Shown in pieces: positions 46,615 through 50,342 of a stretch of DNA of 50,342 nt (positions are counted from its first letter, which is position 1; every line of letters starts with the position of its first letter). Where the stretch lies: positions 1 through 50,342 of the forward strand of contig WFWZ01000292.1 of the NCBI GenBank assembly GCA_015490875.1. The letters run 5' to 3'. This stretch comes from Planctomycetaceae bacterium (lineage in GTDB: Bacteria > Planctomycetota > Planctomycetia > Pirellulales > Pirellulaceae). The translations under genes were made by a program, and so were the position numbers. The notes under the pieces were generated by a model. That model was not told the DNA's origin and did not search any database. It saw only the letters and a program-made list of their open reading frames with translations.

Positions 46615-47460
46615 ATGACACGCGAGACATCCTGTCCATTTCCCATTGAAGGGATCCACGTCTACGTCAGCCGGTATGTCCGCCGCCTGCCCGACCTCAC
46701 CGGCAAACGCGTGGTCGACATTCCCTGTGGAACTGGCCGTGCTACGTGGGAGTTCGCCGAAAAAGGCGCCGAAGTACTCGCATTCGACCTCTTCCCCGAG
46801 TTCCTGCGAGTTCCCACCGTGAAGGCGCGGTATGCCGATATGCAGGAGCCTCTTCCCGTCGAGGAGGCCTCGGTCGATTACATCGTGTGCGAAGAGGGGA
46901 TCGAGCACGTTCCGAACCAACTGGCGGTGTTCGAGGAATTCAACCGGATACTCAAGCCGGGTGGCAAACTGCTACTAACGACTCCCAACGATTCTCATCT
47001 CCGAGCTCGCCTCGCTCGGTTCCTCTTCGAAACCGACTACTGGAAGCGGATGCCTCCCACCGAGATCGACAGCGTCTGGTTCGCAGGCGACCGGACCGAC
47101 AAGCTCTACCTTGGCCACCTTTTTCTCCTCGGCGTCCAGCACCTGGAAAGCTTGGCTGCCTTTTCCGGCTTCGAAGTCACTCGACGTTTCCGAACCATCG
47201 TCAGCCCTACATCCATCGCACTGACGCTCCCTCTTTATCCCTTCCTCGCTGCCAGCAGCTTGCTGACATATCTGACCTACCGGAAACGCAACTCGCACGT
47301 CGACGAGCGGGTTCGCAAAGAGGTGCTCTGGAAACGCGTTCAGCTCAATCTCTCCCTCAAGACTCTCTGCTGCAAACACATCTTCTGGGAACTCACGAAG
47401 ACCGAGAGTCTGGCTCAGAACCGCCAACGGCTTCGCAATCTCGTCCGACGAGCCGCGTAA
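46615..47460 (+). CDS. Class I SAM-dependent methyltransferase
   Basis: A 281-aa protein. Motif I VVDIPCGTGRAT, VLAFDLFP for the ribose-binding acid, YIVCEEGIEHVPN and FNRILKPGGKLLLTTPN are clear. A hydrophobic patch (IALTLPLYPFLAASSLLTYL) near residue 220 may associate with a membrane. ATG 46615 is preceded by AGGAG 5 nt upstream; ATG 46576 is in frame. Substrate unknown. Confidence 0.85.
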   Translation: MTRETSCPFPIEGIHVYVSRYVRRLPDLTGKRVVDIPCGTGRATWEFAEKGAEVLAFDLFPEFLRVPTVKARYADMQEPLPVEEASVDYIVCEEGIEHVPNQLAVFEEFNRILKPGGKLLLTTPNDSHLRARLARFLFETDYWKRMPPTEIDSVWFAGDRTDKLYLGHLFLLGVQHLESLAAFSGFEVTRRFRTIVSPTSIALTLPLYPFLAASSLLTYLTYRKRNSHVDERVRKEVLWKRVQLNLSLKTLCCKHIFWELTKTESLAQNRQRLRNLVRRAA

Positions 47461-47774
47461 CGCGTGCGATGCGTCCCTTCTCATCTGGTCGATGGTTCCC
47501 CTCTGGAGAAGGGGTGTGGTCCCTGAGTCGCCAGGGTGACTCGCGGTCCGCCGTCATTCCTGTTTGGAAGTGTCGATTCTTCCGATTTTTCGGGAACCAT
47601 TGCCGGGGCTTGATTGTCCAACAGGAGACCTAAGGGGTCGCCAGCGGTATCCGGGCGGAAACTGCGGCGTCACGAAAGCACGTTTTTCGGCGGGATCGAA
47701 CGGCGGGACTTGAGAAAGGAGGCGGCCGGGTGGTCGTCTCGGGAACAGGAACAGCGAGAGGAAAGGCATAAGCG
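47461..47774. other. Intergenic, nothing recognised
   Basis: No gene, repeat or terminator was found by eye. GAGAGGAAAGG occurs just upstream of the regulator gene and is its ribosome site. Confidence 0.4.
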
Positions 47775-48320
47775 ATGGCAACGGTTCCCTTCGACTACAT
47801 GTCGCTCCCGACGGATGTCGTCAACCCGGCGGAGGCCGAGCAGGCCACGGAGTCTCAAGAAACCCGGTATCACCGCATTCGCACGGTCCGTCTCCGTCAG
47901 GGCGTGACGCTCCGCACGGCCGCACGGCAAATGGGCAGCACGATTCGGGAACTGCGCAAGCAGGAAGACGAGACGGCCGATCTGCGGCTGAGCGATCTGC
48001 ACAAGTGGCAGAAGGTATTGGATGTGCCGATCAGCGAGTTGGTGGAGGAGCCCGATCACTCGACGCTGTCGCCGCCGGTCCTGAAGCGAGCTCGCATGCT
48101 GCGAATGATGAAGACCGCCCAGTCGCTCAAGGAAAACGCCACCGAGCCGGGGATCAAACGACTGGCCGAAAATCTGGTCAACCAGATCCTGGAGATCATG
48201 CCCGAGTTGGAGGATGTGGCTCCGTGGCACACGTATGGCCAGCGGCGTTCGATGGACGAAGTCGGTCGGGCGGCCGCCGAGCCGGTGCCGCTGTCGATTC
48301 TCACTGCGGACTGGGACTGA
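47775..48320 (+). CDS. XRE-like helix-turn-helix regulator
   Basis: A 181-aa protein. Residues 31-85 look like a Cro/C1-type HTH (YHRIRTVRLRQGVTLRTAAR, then SDLHKWQKVLDVPISELV), followed by a helical C-terminal part (LKRARMLRMMKTAQSLKE) that may dimerise. Its targets are unknown. The last 20 bp overlap the convergent glycosyltransferase gene. Confidence 0.75.
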   Translation: MATVPFDYMSLPTDVVNPAEAEQATESQETRYHRIRTVRLRQGVTLRTAARQMGSTIRELRKQEDETADLRLSDLHKWQKVLDVPISELVEEPDHSTLSPPVLKRARMLRMMKTAQSLKENATEPGIKRLAENLVNQILEIMPELEDVAPWHTYGQRRSMDEVGRAAAEPVPLSILTADWD

Positions 48321-48888
48321 CCGTCTCGCGTGCCGATGCCTCGTTAGTCGGGGAAAGGTCTTCGTCTATTTGGGCCTTCGATTGGCCGGCAGTTACCATC
48401 ATTCCCCACGTCTGCAGCCTCGACAAGAGATCTGGTTGCAGATACAGAGGTGCTGCCCGCCGACCCTTTACGACCAGATGTTTGGGGCCTCCCAGCTCAC
48501 AGACATCTCGCAGTTCCTCCCCCCGTGGCATCGGCTCGGCATCGTGAATGAACACGACATTGCCGCGGCTGTGTAACAGCCCCGTGCGCACGGCCGCATC
48601 GCGACCGCTGCGCCGATGATGTCGCATCACTCGGATTTGAGGATACTCGCGAGCCAGATCGCGGGCCACCTCTTCGGTCTGGTCCTCCGAGTCGTCATCG
48701 ACCAGAAGGATCTCGAAGTGGCTGGCCGCATCCTCGGCCGTCTCCAACAACTGTTGGACCTGCTCCCGCAAGACTCCTTCGGCGTTGCGCACCGGTACCA
48801 CGATCGTCAGGGAAGGTTCCACGAGCCCACCTCGCACACTTTTCGAACGTGCCCCCAAACCCGCCGGCTTCTTCCCGTCTTCGGGCAT
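48301..48888 (-). CDS. Short family 2 glycosyltransferase (possibly truncated)
   Basis: A 195-aa protein with the start of a GT-A fold: SLTIVVPVRNAEGVLREQV, LLVDDDSEDQTEEVA and NVVFIHDAEPM (DXD-like region). It ends soon after the DXD-like motif, without the acceptor-binding half of a normal GT2 of 230-300 aa. It may be a genuine short form or a truncated gene. A GTG at 48822 would remove the unusual basic N-terminus. Confidence 0.65.
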   Translation of the reverse strand: MPEDGKKPAGLGARSKSVRGGLVEPSLTIVVPVRNAEGVLREQVQQLLETAEDAASHFEILLVDDDSEDQTEEVARDLAREYPQIRVMRHHRRSGRDAAVRTGLLHSRGNVVFIHDAEPMPRGEELRDVCELGGPKHLVVKGRRAAPLYLQPDLLSRLQTWGMMVTAGQSKAQIDEDLSPTNEASARETVSPSPQ

Positions 48889-49206
48889 GTTCCGTGCGGC
48901 CGGAAGTTTTGGTTCAGCCTCTTTGCCATCAATTGGACGATCGCTGCAACGATTCCTCTCGTTACGAGCGTCCTTCGTCCCACCTCTGTTGACCTTCCAT
49001 CGGCCGCCGGGGGTCGGCGACTGGAACGACGAGTCGAGAAGAACGCCTGCACCGGCTGTAGGTGACAGATCGGCGGTGCGGGCTGAGCGGCTTCTTCCCG
49101 TCTTCCTCCTTCTCCGCTAGTCTGTCGACCGTACGCCGACTTTCGCCGACCGCCGCCGCGGGTCGGGTCGGTTCGACCTATCCCTTCCCACTCGCAAGTC
49201 CCCACC
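48889..49206. other. Divergent intergenic region with 17-bp repeat
   Basis: Lies between the GT2 start (minus) and hisI-ridA (plus). A 17-bp direct repeat, CGGCTTCTTCCCGTCTT, occurs at 48865-48881 (inside the glycosyltransferase start) and at 49088-49104. Otherwise nothing recognised. Confidence 0.4.
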
Positions 49207-50055
49207 ATGCGCGTGATCGGCTCCGACCAACCCGATTTCGACAAAGCTGGCGGGCTCCTTCCCGCTATCGCTCAAGATGCCACAACGGGCGAAGTGTTGA
49301 TGCTTGCTTGGATGGACGAGGCTGCCTACCAGGAAACACTGGAGTCTGGACGAGCGGTTTACTTCAGCCGCAGTCGGAACCGTCGCTGGCGTAAGGGAGA
49401 CGAAAGCGGCCACGTTCAGCATGTCCTTGAAGTGAAACTCGACTGCGACAGCGACACGATCCTGCTGAAGGTCGACCAGACGGGAGTCGCCTGCCATACG
49501 GGAGCTCGCAGTTGCTTTTTTCGGTCCGTCGCCACTGCCGATGCGGCTGGCGACGCTATCCCTTCACCCGCGAAATCAGGAGATTCTTCGATGAGTGCCG
49601 AGGCACGTCTTCAGTCGTTGCAACTCGAACTTCCTCCCGCCCCCAAGCCGATGGGTGTTTATAAGCCGCTGGTGATCGCTGGCCAGATGGCCTACGTCTC
49701 CGGCCACGGACCGCTCTTGCCGGATGGAACACTGATGGAAGGCCGCATAGGCGCCGATGTCGACGAGGAGTTCGGGCATCGAGCGGCTCGTCAAACGGGA
49801 CTCGCCATCCTCGCGACGCTTCGCGAAGGCCTGGGAAGCCTTGATCGCGTCGTGCGCCTCGTCAAGCTGCTCGGCATGGTCAACTGCGAGCCCGACTTTC
49901 GAAACCAACCTGCGGTCATCAACGGCTGCAGCCAGCTCTTCGCCGATGTCTTCGGCGAAGACGCCGGTGTCGGGGCTCGTAGCGCTGTCGGCATGGGTTC
50001 GCTACCGGGCAACATTCCCGTCGAAATCGAAGCCATCTTCGAAATCAAACCGTAG
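49207..50055 (+). CDS. hisI: HisI-RidA fusion: phosphoribosyl-AMP cyclohydrolase plus RidA/YjgF-family domain
   Basis: A 282-aa protein. Residues 1-107 are HisI, which opens the purine ring of phosphoribosyl-AMP in histidine synthesis: [38 protein letters not shown], with zinc ligands C80, C96 and C103 and Asp-rich DCDSD for metal. After a linker a RidA/YjgF-like domain starts at M129 ([18 protein letters not shown], then GHGPLLPDG), with the Arg matching the RidA active site at R258 (ARSAVG) and ending [14 protein letters not shown]129 (ATG 49591) has AGGAG 8 nt upstream and is exactly where stand-alone members of this RidA branch begin. Either a fused enzyme or two proteins from one frame. 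Confidence 0.88.
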   Translation: MRVIGSDQPDFDKAGGLLPAIAQDATTGEVLMLAWMDEAAYQETLESGRAVYFSRSRNRRWRKGDESGHVQHVLEVKLDCDSDTILLKVDQTGVACHTGARSCFFRSVATADAAGDAIPSPAKSGDSSMSAEARLQSLQLELPPAPKPMGVYKPLVIAGQMAYVSGHGPLLPDGTLMEGRIGADVDEEFGHRAARQTGLAILATLREGLGSLDRVVRLVKLLGMVNCEPDFRNQPAVINGCSQLFADVFGEDAGVGARSAVGMGSLPGNIPVEIEAIFEIKP

Positions 50056-50094
50056 TGAACGGTGCGCGGAAGGGGTGCGAGGCGCAGAGGGTGT

Positions 50095-50124
50095 TCTCGC
50101 GGAGGCGCCAAGAACGCTAAGAGG
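50095..50124 (+). repeat. REP-like element, copy C
   Basis: Resembles copy A at 46205: TCTCGCGGAGGCGCCAAGAA followed by CGCTAAGAGG. Degenerate. Confidence 0.4.
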
Positions 50125-50161
50125 AATCAAAAGGTTTTGAAGGCTGTCATAACAGTTCCGG

Positions 50162-50181
50162 TCGGACGCAATTGCGTCCGA
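50162..50181. promoter_or_regulatory. Perfect 20-bp palindrome
   Basis: TCGGACGCAATTGCGTCCGA reads the same on both strands; outer arms AGTTCC and GGAACT flank it. No T tract follows, so this is more likely an operator or repeat than a terminator. Confidence 0.5.
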
Positions 50182-50280
50182 AATTGGGAACTACGTAACA
50201 GTTCAGCCGACTGAAGTTGGTGTTTGGGGAAAATGGGGAATCTTCTATGATAATGGCATTCTTGTGCAAGCAGGGATGCC

Positions 50281-50342
50281 ATGGTTGCTTCGAACATATC
50301 GCTGGGCGTTGGTCTGACGGAAGAAGAAGCTCGGTCGATCTA
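50281..50342 (+). CDS. Possible start of a further gene, 3' partial
   Basis: ATG 50281 is followed by an open frame of 20 codons to the window edge (MVASNISLGVGLTEEEARSI). AGGGA lies upstream. Too short to assign; a different start or frame is possible. Confidence 0.35.
   Translation, partial: MVASNISLGVGLTEEEARSI

Noticed and set aside
1-50342. CRISPR arrays, insertion sequences, integrases, rRNA or tRNA genes
   Set aside because: None was found on reading either strand; the short repeats at 46121-46443 are too few and irregularly spaced for CRISPR.

Overview
The window looks like chromosomal DNA of a Planctomycetota bacterium, probably Pirellulales-like. The evidence is protein content: three DUF1549/DUF1553 proteins with CxxCH motifs, two Tat-exported DUF1501 proteins, a DUF1559 prepilin-like protein with the H-x9-DG signature, a CRTAC1 FG-GAP/UnbV protein, several ECF sigma factor cassettes with membrane partners, and an orphan rsmH with no mraZ or fts genes around it. 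Most of the window is GC-rich. The exact species cannot be read from the sequence.

Layout. 1-5.7 kb: CRTAC1 protein, a polytopic GT-C-like membrane protein, a convergent coiled-coil membrane protein and a DCC thioredoxin-like protein. 5.8-9.1 kb: an islet of visibly lower GC with an MrfA/Hrq1-type helicase and a tightly linked unknown 249-aa gene. 9.4-19.1 kb: lipoprotein, lysine-rich H1-like protein, BFD-like ferredoxin, rlmN, an ECF sigma/anti-sigma/DUF3106-like operon, a TIM-barrel isomerase, PPK2, SppA and a second anti-sigma/ECF pair. 19.4-26.2 kb: lipoprotein aldose 1-epimerase, DUF1559 protein, a tiny lipoprotein between two strong terminators, DUF1573 protein, and two membrane proteins (zinc ribbon; GYF_2/DUF4282). 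26.4-31.6 kb, minus strand: acidic protein, ileS, purN and a methyltransferase. 31.6-35.5 kb: a long gene-poor stretch with an orphan terminator and a predicted hairpin leader, then rsmH, a YpsA/SLOG protein, a lipoprotein and an IolB-like bicupin. 35.7-46.1 kb: a planctomycete-specific cluster of three DUF1549/1553 and two DUF1501 genes, with an ECF sigma gene translationally coupled to a DUF1549/1553 protein that carries an anti-sigma-like transmembrane N-terminus. 46.1-50.3 kb: a repeat-rich spacer, a methyltransferase, an XRE-like regulator, a short GT2, and an in-frame hisI-ridA fusion.

Most promising for novelty: (1) the helicase plus degenerate helicase-lobe pair in the compositional islet; (2) the ECF sigma coupled to an anti-sigma/DUF1549/DUF1553 fusion; (3) the HisI-RidA fusion with an internal, well-spaced ribosome binding site; (4) the structured leader before rsmH and the orphan plus-strand terminator nearby. 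I saw no tRNA, rRNA, CRISPR array, transposase or integrase. All family calls come from reading motifs by eye; no database search was run.
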